Notes: generated by a model not told the origin, from the letters alone. Positions 6,948 to 15,236 are shown, counted from the first letter of the stretch. The stretch: 17,116 bases of DNA from JBFGJY01 sp041576975 (GCA_041576975.1 JBFGJY010000053.1:1-17116), one strand, 5' to 3'. Numbers and translations are program-made.

Positions 6948-9200
6948 GTGTTGAAAAAACCCTTAAGTAAGCTATCTGTGCCCATTTTAGGGCTTATATG
7001 TCTCTCTACGCAGGCCGCCGATGAGCCCTATGGCCTGTGTAAAGACGGCCCGGTTCCAAAAGCTAGCCAACAATCTACTGCATTAGACCCCAATACCCCG
7101 GCACAGTTTACCGCAGATCGTGCTAAGCGCGACGAGAGCGGAATTGCTACCTTGGAGGGTACTGTGCATATGACTCGTGGGACACAGACTGCCGATGCGG
7201 ATTCGCTACTCTACGATGAAAACAATAAAAAAGCTTATGCCAGCGGCAATGTACGTGCCGAAGACGGCCAATTAGTTATAGAGAGTCAAGAAGCTGAATT
7301 ACATCTTGATACAGACTATGCCAAGTCAACCGACGCTACTTATCAATACAAACCTTTACATGCACGTGGCAGTGCCGACAGTGTAGAACGTACTTCTGCA
7401 GATTTTGTACGCTTAGAAAACACCACCTACACCACCTGTGAAGAAGGAGATCGTTCCTGGGAATTATCTGCAGATGAAATCGAACTGGATAAAGCTTCGG
7501 GTGATGGAATTGGTAAAGATGTGTTAGTAAAGTTTAAGGGCGTGCCTATATTTTACACACCATGGATACGGTTCCCCATAGATGATCGGCGCAAAACTGG
7601 ATTTTTAACTCCTATAGTTGGCAATTCTAGCGACTCTGGCTTTCAACTTGTGACACCATGGTATTGGAATATTGCACCAAATCGAGACGCGATAATTGCA
7701 CCGCGAGAGCTTACTGATCGTGGGTTACAGTTACAAACAAGCTTTCGTTACTTAAACAAAAAAAGCTTTGGGCAGCTTAGAGCTGAATATTTAGATGATC
7801 ATGAATTTGATGATGATCGTTATTTAATCTCTATAGATGACACACACTACTTCACACCTAAAATAGAACTCGACATATTTTACAACAAAGTTTCGGATGA
7901 TAATTATTTTGAAGATCTTGGTAATGACATAGGCCTTGCAAGCACACAAAATTTAGAACGACGCGGTGACCTACATTACCGGGGTGAACACTGGCAATTT
8001 TTAACTAGAGCACAAAGCTTTCAAGAAGTTGATCCTAGCGTGCCAAATACTGACAAACCTTATGAACGCCTACCGCAAATTAAATTAGATGGGGATTACT
8101 TTAATCTTCCTGGTGGATTTAATTTCATCAGTGTCAGTGAATGGGTAAATTTTGAGAATGACAATAAAACCACTGTCGATGGTGACCGTCTGAATCTTGG
8201 AATTGAACTAGAACTTCCTTTTGAAAGTAGCGGCTATTTTATTCGACCAGGCGCCCGCTTCACACATACGCAATATGATTTAAATCGCACTGATGGTTTG
8301 GATGATAACCCTACGCGTAGTTTACCTAGCGCTAATATAGATGCGGGTTTAATTTTTGAAAGAGCCTTTAATAAAACTGGATATACCCAAACTTTAGAAC
8401 CGCGACTGTATTATTTATACACTCCGTTTCGCAATCAAAGTGATATCCCCAGTTTTGATACCGCAGAATATGATTTTCGGTTTGAGCAATTGTGGCGTGA
8501 TAATCGCTTCAGTGGTACTGATCGAATAGGAGACGCAAATCAGTTAAGCGTAGGCCTTACTACACGTGTGCTAGATTTGGAAAGCGGTGAAGAGAAACTG
8601 CGTGCTAGTCTCGGGCGCATATATTACTTCAGCGATCGTAAGGTGGTACTTCCAGACCAGCTAATTGAGACCGAAGACTCCTCTGAAGTGGCGGCAGAAC
8701 TTAAAATTGGGCTTAGTGATCGCTGGGAGGCCATTGGCTCTGCATTATGGGATACGCATGACGATCAGACTCTCAGGAATTCATTGACATTCCAGTATCG
8801 CAGCGAAAATGATTTTATTCTGAATATGTCATATCAATATCGGAATAAGGTCGTCCAACCAGTTGACCCAGCGACAAACCAGCGAAGCAACTTAGAACAA
8901 TCTGATGTATCCATGGTATTGCCAATTAATGATAATTGGCGAACCATTGCGCGCTGGAACTACGACCTTGAAGAAAAACGCAACTTAGATCTGCTGGGGG
9001 GTGTCGAATATGATACTTGTTGTTGGAAAATCCGTTTAGCGGCGCGCCGCTATAATCGCAACACAGACGAAGACTATAATAACAGCATAGAGCTACAGCT
9101 AGTATTGAAGGGCCTAGGTCAGATTGGTTCGCAGCTTGGTAAATTACTTGAACGCGGAATACGTGGCTATGATGATCGAGATGACGAATATTTATATTAG
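6948..9200 (+). CDS. lptD: LPS-assembly outer-membrane protein LptD
   Basis: 750 aa (E. coli LptD is 784). It forms, with LptE, the outer-membrane translocon that places LPS in the outer leaflet. A signal peptide ends near STQAA (residues 20-24). The periplasmic OstA-like jellyroll lies at about 50-200 (GTVHMTRGTQTADADSLLYD region, then KFKGVPIFYTPWIRFPIDDR), and the rest is a C-terminal beta-barrel. The four family cysteines for interdomain disulphides are present: Cys31, Cys164 and the adjacent pair Cys691-Cys692. An in-frame stop at 6942-6944 leaves only GTG at 6948 or TTG at 6951 as start if the signal peptide is kept; TTG would give MKKPLSKL. No clear ribosome site precedes it. First gene of the lptD-surA-pdxA run; surA begins 10 bases after its stop. 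Confidence 0.97.
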   Translation: MLKKPLSKLSVPILGLICLSTQAADEPYGLCKDGPVPKASQQSTALDPNTPAQFTADRAKRDESGIATLEGTVHMTRGTQTADADSLLYDENNKKAYASGNVRAEDGQLVIESQEAELHLDTDYAKSTDATYQYKPLHARGSADSVERTSADFVRLENTTYTTCEEGDRSWELSADEIELDKASGDGIGKDVLVKFKGVPIFYTPWIRFPIDDRRKTGFLTPIVGNSSDSGFQLVTPWYWNIAPNRDAIIAPRELTDRGLQLQTSFRYLNKKSFGQLRAEYLDDHEFDDDRYLISIDDTHYFTPKIELDIFYNKVSDDNYFEDLGNDIGLASTQNLERRGDLHYRGEHWQFLTRAQSFQEVDPSVPNTDKPYERLPQIKLDGDYFNLPGGFNFISVSEWVNFENDNKTTVDGDRLNLGIELELPFESSGYFIRPGARFTHTQYDLNRTDGLDDNPTRSLPSANIDAGLIFERAFNKTGYTQTLEPRLYYLYTPFRNQSDIPSFDTAEYDFRFEQLWRDNRFSGTDRIGDANQLSVGLTTRVLDLESGEEKLRASLGRIYYFSDRKVVLPDQLIETEDSSEVAAELKIGLSDRWEAIGSALWDTHDDQTLRNSLTFQYRSENDFILNMSYQYRNKVVQPVDPATNQRSNLEQSDVSMVLPINDNWRTIARWNYDLEEKRNLDLLGGVEYDTCCWKIRLAARRYNRNTDEDYNNSIELQLVLKGLGQIGSQLGKLLERGIRGYDDRDDEYLY

Positions 9201-9210
9201 CAAATTACTA

Positions 9211-10512
9211 ATGCATAAAAGATCTTATTTAAAGTTTATGGCCTGTGTACTAGCAGCCGTGATGCTTTCTGCCAGCGCAAGTGCAAAGGTGCTCGACCGA
9301 ATCGTGGCTGTTGTAGAAGATGATGTCATTATGGAAAGTGAATTACGCCAACGAGTACAATTTTTAATGCAGCAGTTTGAAAATAATCGCGATGCGTTAC
9401 CGTCTCAAGATGTACTCATCGAACAAGTTTTACAGCGTTTAATTGTAGAGCGCTTACAACTTCAACTGGCACAACGCCGAGGCATTCAAATAGATGACTT
9501 AAGTCTTGATCAAGCTATGCGTAATTTAGCCAAGCGCAATAATCTCACGCTTGAAGAGTTTCGAGATGCCATAGTAAAACAAGGGCTTGATTATATTGCC
9601 TTCAGGGATCAAGTACGCAATGAAATGGTATTAGCGCAACTGCGTCGACGCACCATAGACCAAAGCATACAAGTAACGGAAAGCGAAATTGAAGAACTCG
9701 TTATAAAATCTGACGAGGATTTATTAAAAAAAGAATATGAATACAATATAGCGCATATACTAATTGCTGTACCTGAAAATCCAAAGCCAGAACAAATTGA
9801 AAAATCTAAACAACGCACTGCTTTGGTGTATGATCGAGCGGTCTCCGGGAGAAATTTCGCACAACTTGCGATTGCAGCATCAGATGCACAAGACGCTCTT
9901 CAAGGTGGTGATCTAGGTTGGCGTAACAAAGCTCAACTACCACAGATTTTTTTACCACAAATAGATCAAATGCAACCTGGAGATGTAAGTAAAGTAGCCC
10001 AAAGCCCAGCTGGATTTCATATTTTTAAGCTAATGGATAGGCGTGAGATTAGAGATACTATGATTAGCCAAGTGCTATGCCGTCATATTCTCGTACGTAC
10101 TAATGCGCTGTTGGATGATGCCGCTGCAGAGATAAAACTAAAAGAACTCAAATCTAGGATTGAACGTGGCGAGGAATTTGGCGAGCTTGCGCGTGAATAT
10201 TCTGATGATACAGGCAGCGCCGTCAATGGCGGAGAGTTAAATTGGTCTGTATCTAGCATTTATGTTCCTAAATTTCAGGAAGTTGTTGATAATCTAGAAG
10301 TAAATCAAATTAGCGAACCTTTTAAAAGTCGCTATGGTTGGCATATCGTGCAACTACTCGACACTCGAAAACATGATAACACTCTTGAAGCCATGCGCGC
10401 AGAAGCACGAGAACAAATTAGGCAGCGAAAAATTGAAGAAGAAACCGAGCTGTGGCTAAGACAGCTTCGTGATGAAAGCTACATAGAAAACCGATTGCAC
10501 ACCTCCAATTAA
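9211..10512 (+). CDS. surA: Periplasmic chaperone and peptidyl-prolyl isomerase SurA
   Basis: 433 aa from the chosen start (E. coli 428). SurA escorts unfolded outer-membrane proteins, including LptD, through the periplasm. A signal peptide ends at ASASA (residues 21-25). The N-terminal chaperone domain follows (KVLDRIVAVVEDDVI...), then parvulin domain 1 (about 178-277, AHILIAVP to GFHIFKL), parvulin domain 2 (about 288-385, RHILVRT to GWHIVQL) and a C-terminal helix. I chose the ATG at 9211 because it gives a standard signal peptide. In-frame starts at 9181 (overlapping lptD) and 9238 are possible; none has a strong ribosome site. The close spacing to lptD implies co-transcription. The pdxA gene follows after 75 bases. 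Confidence 0.96.
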   Translation: MHKRSYLKFMACVLAAVMLSASASAKVLDRIVAVVEDDVIMESELRQRVQFLMQQFENNRDALPSQDVLIEQVLQRLIVERLQLQLAQRRGIQIDDLSLDQAMRNLAKRNNLTLEEFRDAIVKQGLDYIAFRDQVRNEMVLAQLRRRTIDQSIQVTESEIEELVIKSDEDLLKKEYEYNIAHILIAVPENPKPEQIEKSKQRTALVYDRAVSGRNFAQLAIAASDAQDALQGGDLGWRNKAQLPQIFLPQIDQMQPGDVSKVAQSPAGFHIFKLMDRREIRDTMISQVLCRHILVRTNALLDDAAAEIKLKELKSRIERGEEFGELAREYSDDTGSAVNGGELNWSVSSIYVPKFQEVVDNLEVNQISEPFKSRYGWHIVQLLDTRKHDNTLEAMRAEAREQIRQRKIEEETELWLRQLRDESYIENRLHTSN

Positions 10513-10587
10513 AAGTTTTTTGCTTTCCGATCTCCCTGCGGACATATATTAAGTATCTCTGGGACATTGAAAGTGTAAGTTTCTTAA

Positions 10588-11598
10588 ATGCAAGCACCAA
10601 TTCTAATTGCCATTACACCAGGTGAGCCAGCGGGAATTGGTCCTGAATTAACTCTAAAGCTTGCTCAGCAAACCTTACCTTTTGAAATTGTGGCAATTGC
10701 AAATTTGCAATTATTAGAAAAGCTCATACGAGGATTAAAGTTTGATATTCAACTTAATAACTTTAATCCAAACTCAATTGGGTCAGCGCATTCCCCAGGC
10801 CAACTTAGTGTGGTAGACATTGCTATACCTAACCCAGTTGTTTCAGGAAAACTAGACGTTAAAAATTCTAGCTATGTAATTAAAACATTAGACACAGCGA
10901 TTAATTTAGTAAAAAATAATATCTGCCAGGCGCTTACTACTGGACCAGTGCAAAAAAGCATAATCAACGAGGCAGGAATTACTTTTTCTGGCCATACCGA
11001 ATTTATAGCTAAAAAAACCGGCGGATTTCCTGTAATGTTGTTAACAGATGAAGTTACTAGAAAAAATTCCGAGAACAAACTACGAGTTGCCTTAGTAACT
11101 ACGCACTTAGCAATTGCTGAAGTCGCTGCAAATATCACACCAGAACGAATTGAACATGTGATATGTGTTTTGCATCAGGATTTAATCCAACGTTTTGGTA
11201 TCCTTAAGCCATGTATTAGTGTTTGCGGTCTGAATCCACATGCAGGTGAAGGCGGTCATCTAGGTTCTGAAGAAATAGAGTTTATTAGCCCACTTCTTGA
11301 AAAACTGCGCAATCGTGGTATGAATTTAGAAGGGCCCATACCTGCAGATACTGCGTTTACAGAAAAACAACTTGTTGGAAAAGATGTAGTAGTTGCGATG
11401 TACCATGACCAGGGCTTGCCAGTAATTAAACACAGTGGTTTTGGAAACATTGTTAATGTGACTCTTGGCTTACCTATAATTCGTACCTCGGTAGATCACG
11501 GTACGGCCTTAGATATTGCAGGACAAGGCATCGCCGATGTCAGCAGCTTACAAACTGCAGTGCGCATGGCAGCCAAACTCGTAAACAATAGTATTTAA
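10588..11598 (+). CDS. pdxA: 4-hydroxythreonine-4-phosphate dehydrogenase PdxA
   Basis: 336 aa (E. coli 329). PdxA oxidises 4-phosphohydroxy-L-threonine with NAD to an aminoketone that enters pyridoxine 5'-phosphate synthesis in the DXP-dependent vitamin B6 route, in the cytoplasm. Family signatures: GEPAGIGPELTLK (12-24), SGHTEF with His136, and three metal-binding histidines, His173 (TTHLA), His218 (NPHAGE) and His273 (YHDQGL), all shifted by seven from E. coli His166, His211 and His266. GHTEF, GPIPADT and SVDHGTALDIAG are also intact. Start is the ATG at 10588, with only a weak purine-rich stretch upstream. The usual partner rsmA is not next but three genes downstream. Confidence 0.97.
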   Translation: MQAPILIAITPGEPAGIGPELTLKLAQQTLPFEIVAIANLQLLEKLIRGLKFDIQLNNFNPNSIGSAHSPGQLSVVDIAIPNPVVSGKLDVKNSSYVIKTLDTAINLVKNNICQALTTGPVQKSIINEAGITFSGHTEFIAKKTGGFPVMLLTDEVTRKNSENKLRVALVTTHLAIAEVAANITPERIEHVICVLHQDLIQRFGILKPCISVCGLNPHAGEGGHLGSEEIEFISPLLEKLRNRGMNLEGPIPADTAFTEKQLVGKDVVVAMYHDQGLPVIKHSGFGNIVNVTLGLPIIRTSVDHGTALDIAGQGIADVSSLQTAVRMAAKLVNNSI

Positions 11599-11637
11599 TT
11601 TGATTTAGTAAAAACAATAAACGATCAGGGATAAAAT

Positions 11638-12015
11638 ATGGCTAAACTCACTCCTGCTGCGCTACAAGCTTGGGAACAGCGTGATGAACGTATGGTATTG
11701 ACAACTTGTAATCCAGATAACATTCCAAATTCAATCTGGGTGATCTGTGCAAAACTTATTAATGATGAACAATTTGTGATTGCAAATAATGCTTTTCACA
11801 AAACATTGAACAATATTAGTCTTGGTAGCAAAGGTTCGCTGCTCTACATAGCTCCAGAGCGTGAAGCCTATCAAGTAAAAGGTTCGCTTGAATATTATAC
11901 AAGTGGAGAAATATATCAAGACATGAAAAAATGGCTAGACTCGAAATATCCCGGAAAAGGTGCGCTAGTTCTGAACATCGAAGAAGTGTATTACGGCGCT
12001 GAGCAAGTCGCCTAA
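11638..12015 (+). CDS. PNPOx-like split-barrel flavoprotein family, small
   Basis: 125 aa, cytoplasmic. It begins LTPAALQAWEQRDERMVLTTCNPDN and continues with alternating beta-strands (SIWVICAKLINDEQFVIANNAFHKTLNNI), the layout of the single-domain pyridoxamine 5'-phosphate oxidase-like split barrel that usually binds FMN as a dimer. It is much shorter than true PdxH (about 218 aa) and lacks its C-terminal segment, so I do not call it PdxH. AGGGATAAAAT upstream gives a fair ribosome site for the ATG at 11638. It starts 39 bases after pdxA and ends 16 bases before the next gene, so it is probably co-transcribed. The link to vitamin B6 metabolism is suggested only by position and fold; these proteins often have other, unknown redox roles. 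Confidence 0.8.
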   Translation: MAKLTPAALQAWEQRDERMVLTTCNPDNIPNSIWVICAKLINDEQFVIANNAFHKTLNNISLGSKGSLLYIAPEREAYQVKGSLEYYTSGEIYQDMKKWLDSKYPGKGALVLNIEEVYYGAEQVA

Positions 12016-12031
12016 ACGAAAACACATACAA

Positions 12032-12526
12032 ATGAAACATAAACAAACTTTGTTTTTACTGATTGCACTATTGGCATGTTGTGCTATGAAATTAGATGCT
12101 GCCGGCTTAGAAAACCGCACTATCACCATAAGAAGTAATGATAGATTTGACTTGGTCAATGGCAGCAGCATTCAATTTAAATTTCAGCCACTTACAAGTG
12201 AAGCACGTGCTTTAGAAATTACAGAAAATGCATCTTCTCTAGGCGTTGCTTATCTTGGACAATTGCAACTCAAGCAAAATATAACTGCACTATCTGCATT
12301 GCGATCTATTGCTGACCAAATAGGTGACAGCCTAGATTTGAGTTTTGGTGTAATTGCTGATTCAAACACCTCAGAAGCGCTAAAGGATAATGAACTGCTA
12401 TTACTCTATCATCCTAATGTCACTATTACGCTTGCTTTGGTAAAATCTGACGAACAAAGCTACTATGAAATAATTTGCACATATGTATTGAAAGATTTAG
12501 AAACGAAAAATTCTAGTTCCAACTAA
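12032..12526 (+). CDS. Exported protein of unknown function
   Basis: 164 aa, not recognised. A clear export signal is present: positively charged MKHK, a hydrophobic run (TLFLLIALLA), then CC at 16-17. The LLAC context could serve as a lipobox with lipidation at Cys16, or signal peptidase I could cut after LDAA (21-24). The remainder is about 140 residues of mixed helix and strand without a catalytic motif: a strand-rich start (TITIRSNDRFDLVNG), a helix near LSALRSIADQIGDSL, and a strand-rich C-terminal part (VTITLALVKSDEQSYYEIICTYVL). Its likely site is the periplasm or a membrane surface. It sits between the PNPOx-like gene (16 bases) and the small GTG-start gene (30 bases), apparently in the pdxA-rsmA transcript. 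An envelope role alongside lptD-surA is only a guess. Confidence 0.7.
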   Translation: MKHKQTLFLLIALLACCAMKLDAAGLENRTITIRSNDRFDLVNGSSIQFKFQPLTSEARALEITENASSLGVAYLGQLQLKQNITALSALRSIADQIGDSLDLSFGVIADSNTSEALKDNELLLLYHPNVTITLALVKSDEQSYYEIICTYVLKDLETKNSSSN

Positions 12527-12556
12527 GCAAACGCTGAAGAGGCACAAACTAATACT

Positions 12557-12814
12557 GTGTCTAACAATCATGCAAAACACTTAATTTCTGCCTATTTGCG
12601 CTGGCAAGCTCCTGATTTGCTTACTCTACAAAACCTTGAGGATGATCTTCGTGAAGAATACGAACATCATCTCAGTAATAATACATCTGTAGTGCATGAC
12701 TTGTATAAACTTTATCCAAAAGTTATTAATCAAAAGTTCATCAATCGTGCATTAGTGGAAGCTGAACTTCGAATCAGTACAAAAGGTTCCATAGGTGATA
12801 AAAAAATTTCGTAA
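12557..12814 (+). CDS. Small protein of unknown function overlapping rsmA
   Basis: 85 aa from a GTG start, not recognised. It is acidic in the middle (NLEDDLREEYEHH) and helical by appearance, with no signal peptide, cysteine or membrane segment, so it is probably cytoplasmic. The sequence reads like a small adaptor or regulatory protein, but no motif supports a function. AAGAGG lies about 14 bases upstream of the GTG, a little far for a ribosome site. Its last 20 bases overlap the start of rsmA in another frame, an arrangement typical of translational coupling and good support for its being expressed. It could be a chance open frame; the gap it fills (12527-12794) would otherwise be unexplained in a tight operon. 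Confidence 0.6.
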   Translation: MSNNHAKHLISAYLRWQAPDLLTLQNLEDDLREEYEHHLSNNTSVVHDLYKLYPKVINQKFINRALVEAELRISTKGSIGDKKIS

Positions 12815-13574
12815 GCGTTTCGGACAGCATTTACTAACGGACAAAAACACGATCTCTGATATTGTGCAAGTAATAAATCCTTCTCCACAACAAAATTTTT
12901 GCGAAATAGGACCAGGTCTTGGTGCAATTACGATACCTATGCTAATGCATGTGGGCACAATGCGAGCGGTAGAGATAGATCGAGACCTCTCTATAGAATT
13001 ACTGAAAAGATGCAAAGCTGTAGGCGATTTGATCTTATATCAAGCCGATGTTTTAAAATTTAATTTTAATGAAATTGGCAGTCCGGATAGGCCTATTCGT
13101 TTAATTGGTAATCTGCCCTACAATATTTCTACACCACTACTATTTCATCTTCTACAGTTCTCAAACATCATTGAAGATATGCATTTTATGTTACAAAAAG
13201 AAGTGGTTGAACGTATTACCGCTGCTCCTGGAAAATCGGAATATAGCAGACTTAGTGTCATGGTACAGAGTTATTATAAAGTCGAAAGCCTATTCGATAT
13301 TGCGCCCAGTATGTTTTCTCCACCTCCAAAAGTAATATCTTCTTTTATGCGATTAGCACCATGCGATGTAGCCCAGGGAAATCTTTTAGATCGTTCGTTG
13401 TTTAATAAAATCGTTAAAGTCGCATTCCATCAAAGACGTAAAACAATTAAAAACAACCTTTCCTCAATTGCTTCTGAGAACCAGTTACAACAAGCCTCAA
13501 TTGACCCAAGTTTAAGACCTCAAGAAATCTCTATACGGCAATACATAACTCTGACAAACCAACTATCTAATTAG
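12795..13574 (+). CDS. rsmA: 16S rRNA dimethyladenosine transferase RsmA (KsgA)
   Basis: 259 aa (E. coli 273). RsmA uses S-adenosylmethionine to dimethylate two adjacent adenines (1518 and 1519 in E. coli) near the 3' end of 16S rRNA, a late step in small-subunit assembly. The start is typical (KRFGQHLLTD, 8-16). The SAM site is EIGPGLGAIT (37-46), the catalytic motif is NLPYNIS (106-112), and the C-terminal RNA-contacting region has AFHQRRKTIKNNL (210-222). Start is the GTG at 12795, inside the end of the preceding small gene; no ATG fits the family N-terminus, so translation probably depends on that upstream gene. A 147-base gap separates it from apaG. Confidence 0.97.
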   Translation: MIKKFRKRFGQHLLTDKNTISDIVQVINPSPQQNFCEIGPGLGAITIPMLMHVGTMRAVEIDRDLSIELLKRCKAVGDLILYQADVLKFNFNEIGSPDRPIRLIGNLPYNISTPLLFHLLQFSNIIEDMHFMLQKEVVERITAAPGKSEYSRLSVMVQSYYKVESLFDIAPSMFSPPPKVISSFMRLAPCDVAQGNLLDRSLFNKIVKVAFHQRRKTIKNNLSSIASENQLQQASIDPSLRPQEISIRQYITLTNQLSN

Positions 13575-13708
13575 GCGTTTTTTTCAACAACTCATTGAAT
13601 TTTTTACAACTTCGATTGCCTAAGATTTAATTGCTTAAGGTTCAAATGGTTAATTTTCGAGCTCTAATTTAATGTTAGATACATCTGAGTTTTTTGTTAT
13701 ATAAAAGG

Positions 13709-13714
13709 TATAAT
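13709..13714 (+). promoter_or_regulatory. Consensus -10 box directly upstream of apaG
   Basis: TATAAT, a perfect -10 hexamer, ends seven bases before the apaG ATG. No good -35 lies at the expected spacing (the nearest candidate, TGAGTT at 13686-13691, is poor). If used, transcription would start at or beside the start codon, giving a leaderless mRNA. Confidence 0.4.
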
Positions 13715-13721
13715 ATGCACT

Positions 13722-14105
13722 ATGGATGAGTCACAAGCCCACAATATCGACGTAAGCGTAGATAGCGCTTTTATTGAAGGTCAATCTGACGAAGAGCAAA
13801 GCCGCTTTGTATTTGCCTATACCGTAACAATACATAATGCTGGACTTGTACCGGCAAAGTTAGTTACACGACATTGGATTATTACCGATTCCAACGGCAA
13901 AACCCAAGAGGTAAAAGGTGAAGGAGTTGTAGGTGAGCAACCGTATCTACGCCCAGGTGAAGCTTTTCAATATACGAGCGGCACAATGCTAGAAACCCCT
14001 GTGGGTACTATGCAAGGTAGCTATCAAATGGTTGCAGATGATGGCACGAAGTTTGACGCCGAAATTAATCCATTTACACTAGCTGCTCCACGCGTTTTAC
14101 ACTAA
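13722..14105 (+). CDS. apaG: ApaG family protein
   Basis: 127 aa (E. coli 125). A small single-domain beta-sandwich of the fibronectin-III-like ApaG/DUF525 fold. Its precise bacterial role is unsettled although it is nearly always beside apaH. The family GxGxxG loop is present (GEGVVG, 66-71), with HWIITDSNGKTQEVKGEG before it and GSYQMVADDG (99-108) after it. The ATG at 13722 is the only suitable start and gives full length. No ribosome site precedes it. A 147-base gap from rsmA with a perfect -10 box just upstream suggests its own transcript. ApaH follows after 173 bases, an unusually long gap for this pair. Confidence 0.95.
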   Translation: MDESQAHNIDVSVDSAFIEGQSDEEQSRFVFAYTVTIHNAGLVPAKLVTRHWIITDSNGKTQEVKGEGVVGEQPYLRPGEAFQYTSGTMLETPVGTMQGSYQMVADDGTKFDAEINPFTLAAPRVLH

Positions 14106-14186
14106 AACTTCTCTGTTATAACTCTCCTTGAATTCGCACAGCAGTTTTTTAACTGTTAACGTAAAATAGTGTATTTTGTTTACCTT

Positions 14187-14206
14187 AGTTTTGCTTTTGC
14201 AAAACT
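14187..14206. other. Hairpin between apaG and apaH
   Basis: Perfect 8-bp arms AGTTTTGC (14187-14194) and GCAAAACT (14199-14206) enclose TTTT. A smaller hairpin CAGTT-TTTT-AACTG lies at 14142-14155. Neither is followed by a T-run on the plus strand, so I do not call a terminator. They occupy the long apaG-apaH gap and could affect apaH expression. Confidence 0.35.
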
Positions 14207-14278
14207 GCAAGATATTTGAGTAAATCATTGCCGCAAAAAACCACAGCAAATAATTACAATTTTAGACGAATAGTAAAC

Positions 14279-15118
14279 ATGGCCATTTATGCAATTGGAG
14301 ATGTACAAGGCTGTTTCGATGAATTGATGGCACTTGTTGAAAAAATATCGTTTAACCCTAAATCAGACCATTTATGGTTTGTTGGAGACCTTGTAAATCG
14401 TGGGCCTAATTCTCTAGATACGTTACGTTGGGTGAAATCACTTGGTGATCGAGCGATTACTGTACTTGGAAATCATGATCTGCACCTACTTGCAGCTTTT
14501 GCAGGTGTTAAACAGATCAATTCATCAAGCAGCCTCTATCCAGTGCTACAAGCCAATGATGTAGAAGAATTAATTGATTGGTTAAGAAATCGACCACTCA
14601 TGCATTTCGACCAAAAACAAAATTTTGCAATGGTTCATGGCGGCATAATTCCTCAATGGAGTATTAAAAAAGCATTATCTCGAGCTAAGGAAGTAGAGAC
14701 TGGTTTACGTTCAAAAAAATATAAAGAATTTCTAAAAAACATGTATGGGGATAAACCAGATCAATGGGATAAATCACTTAATGGCTGGGACCGATTACGA
14801 GTGATTACCAATATATTCACACGCATGCGTTATTGCAACAATGAAGGCGTCATGAATTTCAGTGACAAAGGACCACCAGGCACACAAGAAGCTGGTCTAC
14901 AGCCGTGGTTTGAAATTAAGACACGCAAAAGCCAAAACACAACAATTGTATTTGGACATTGGTCAACCTTAGGACACTACAAAGGAAATAATGTGATTGC
15001 TCTTGATACTGGATGTTTATGGGGAGGATATTTAACTGCAGTAAGAATAGATAATACTAAAAACAAGAAATATCACATTGAGTGTGAAGCAAAACGTGCA
15101 ATTCGCGATAGTTCTTAA
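14279..15118 (+). CDS. apaH: Bis(5'-nucleosyl)-tetraphosphatase, symmetrical, ApaH
   Basis: 279 aa from the chosen start (E. coli 280). ApaH splits diadenosine tetraphosphate symmetrically into two ADP and removes Np4 caps from RNA, in the cytoplasm. It is a calcineurin-type metallophosphatase with all motifs: GDVQGC (7-12), GDLVNRG (36-42), GNHDLH (64-69), His120 in HGG, and GHWSTLG (226-232), ending with LDTGCLWGG (242-250). The reading frame is open back to 14216, but the ATG at 14279 gives the family N-terminus MAIYAIGD, so the 21 extra residues are probably not made. Ribosome site weak. It ends the lptD-to-apaH run; unlike in E. coli, folA is not immediately downstream on the same strand. 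Confidence 0.96.
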   Translation: MAIYAIGDVQGCFDELMALVEKISFNPKSDHLWFVGDLVNRGPNSLDTLRWVKSLGDRAITVLGNHDLHLLAAFAGVKQINSSSSLYPVLQANDVEELIDWLRNRPLMHFDQKQNFAMVHGGIIPQWSIKKALSRAKEVETGLRSKKYKEFLKNMYGDKPDQWDKSLNGWDRLRVITNIFTRMRYCNNEGVMNFSDKGPPGTQEAGLQPWFEIKTRKSQNTTIVFGHWSTLGHYKGNNVIALDTGCLWGGYLTAVRIDNTKNKKYHIECEAKRAIRDSS

Positions 15119-15140
15119 TTTGACTGGAATGACCAGTTTT

Positions 15141-15160
15141 TGACCCAAAGCAGACGTTCA
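15141..15160 (-). repeat. Half copy of the TCCGCTTT repeat family
   Basis: TGACCCAAAGCAGACGTTCA reads on the minus strand as TGAACGTCTGCTTTGGGTCA. This resembles the left arm and loop of the TCCGCTTT hairpin at 1731-1752 (GTCTGCTTTGGG against TCCGCTTTGGGG), but here the right arm is missing. It lies 22 bases past the apaH stop. The match is short and partly degenerate, so membership is tentative. Confidence 0.45.
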
Positions 15161-15208
15161 CATTAGGGTGAAAAGCTAGAGTTAATTCATAAGTTATGTG
15201 ATAAGTGT

Positions 15209-15236
15209 TTGATATAGCCATACATACTGATATATG
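15209..15236 (+). promoter_or_regulatory. Likely promoter of the small secreted-protein gene
   Basis: TTGATA (15209-15214) is a five-of-six -35 match, followed after 16 bases by TATATG (15231-15236) with a TG one base before it, an extended -10 arrangement. A 6-bp dyad TACATA/TATGTA (15221-15226 and 15233-15238) overlaps the -10 and could be an operator. The predicted leader is about 30 bases and includes the good ribosome site AGAGGA. Confidence 0.45.

Noticed and set aside
9124..9210. Longer N-terminus for SurA
   Set aside because: It would bury the signal peptide behind 29 residues and overlap lptD by 77 bases; the ATG at 9211 gives a standard signal peptide and family length.
11638..12015. 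PdxH, the classical PNP oxidase
   Set aside because: Too short by about 90 residues and without the PdxH C-terminal region; only the split-barrel fold family can be supported.
14216..14278. Longer N-terminus for ApaH
   Set aside because: The 21 extra residues do not resemble the family, which starts at MAIYAIGD-type sequence, and the upstream start is not ATG.
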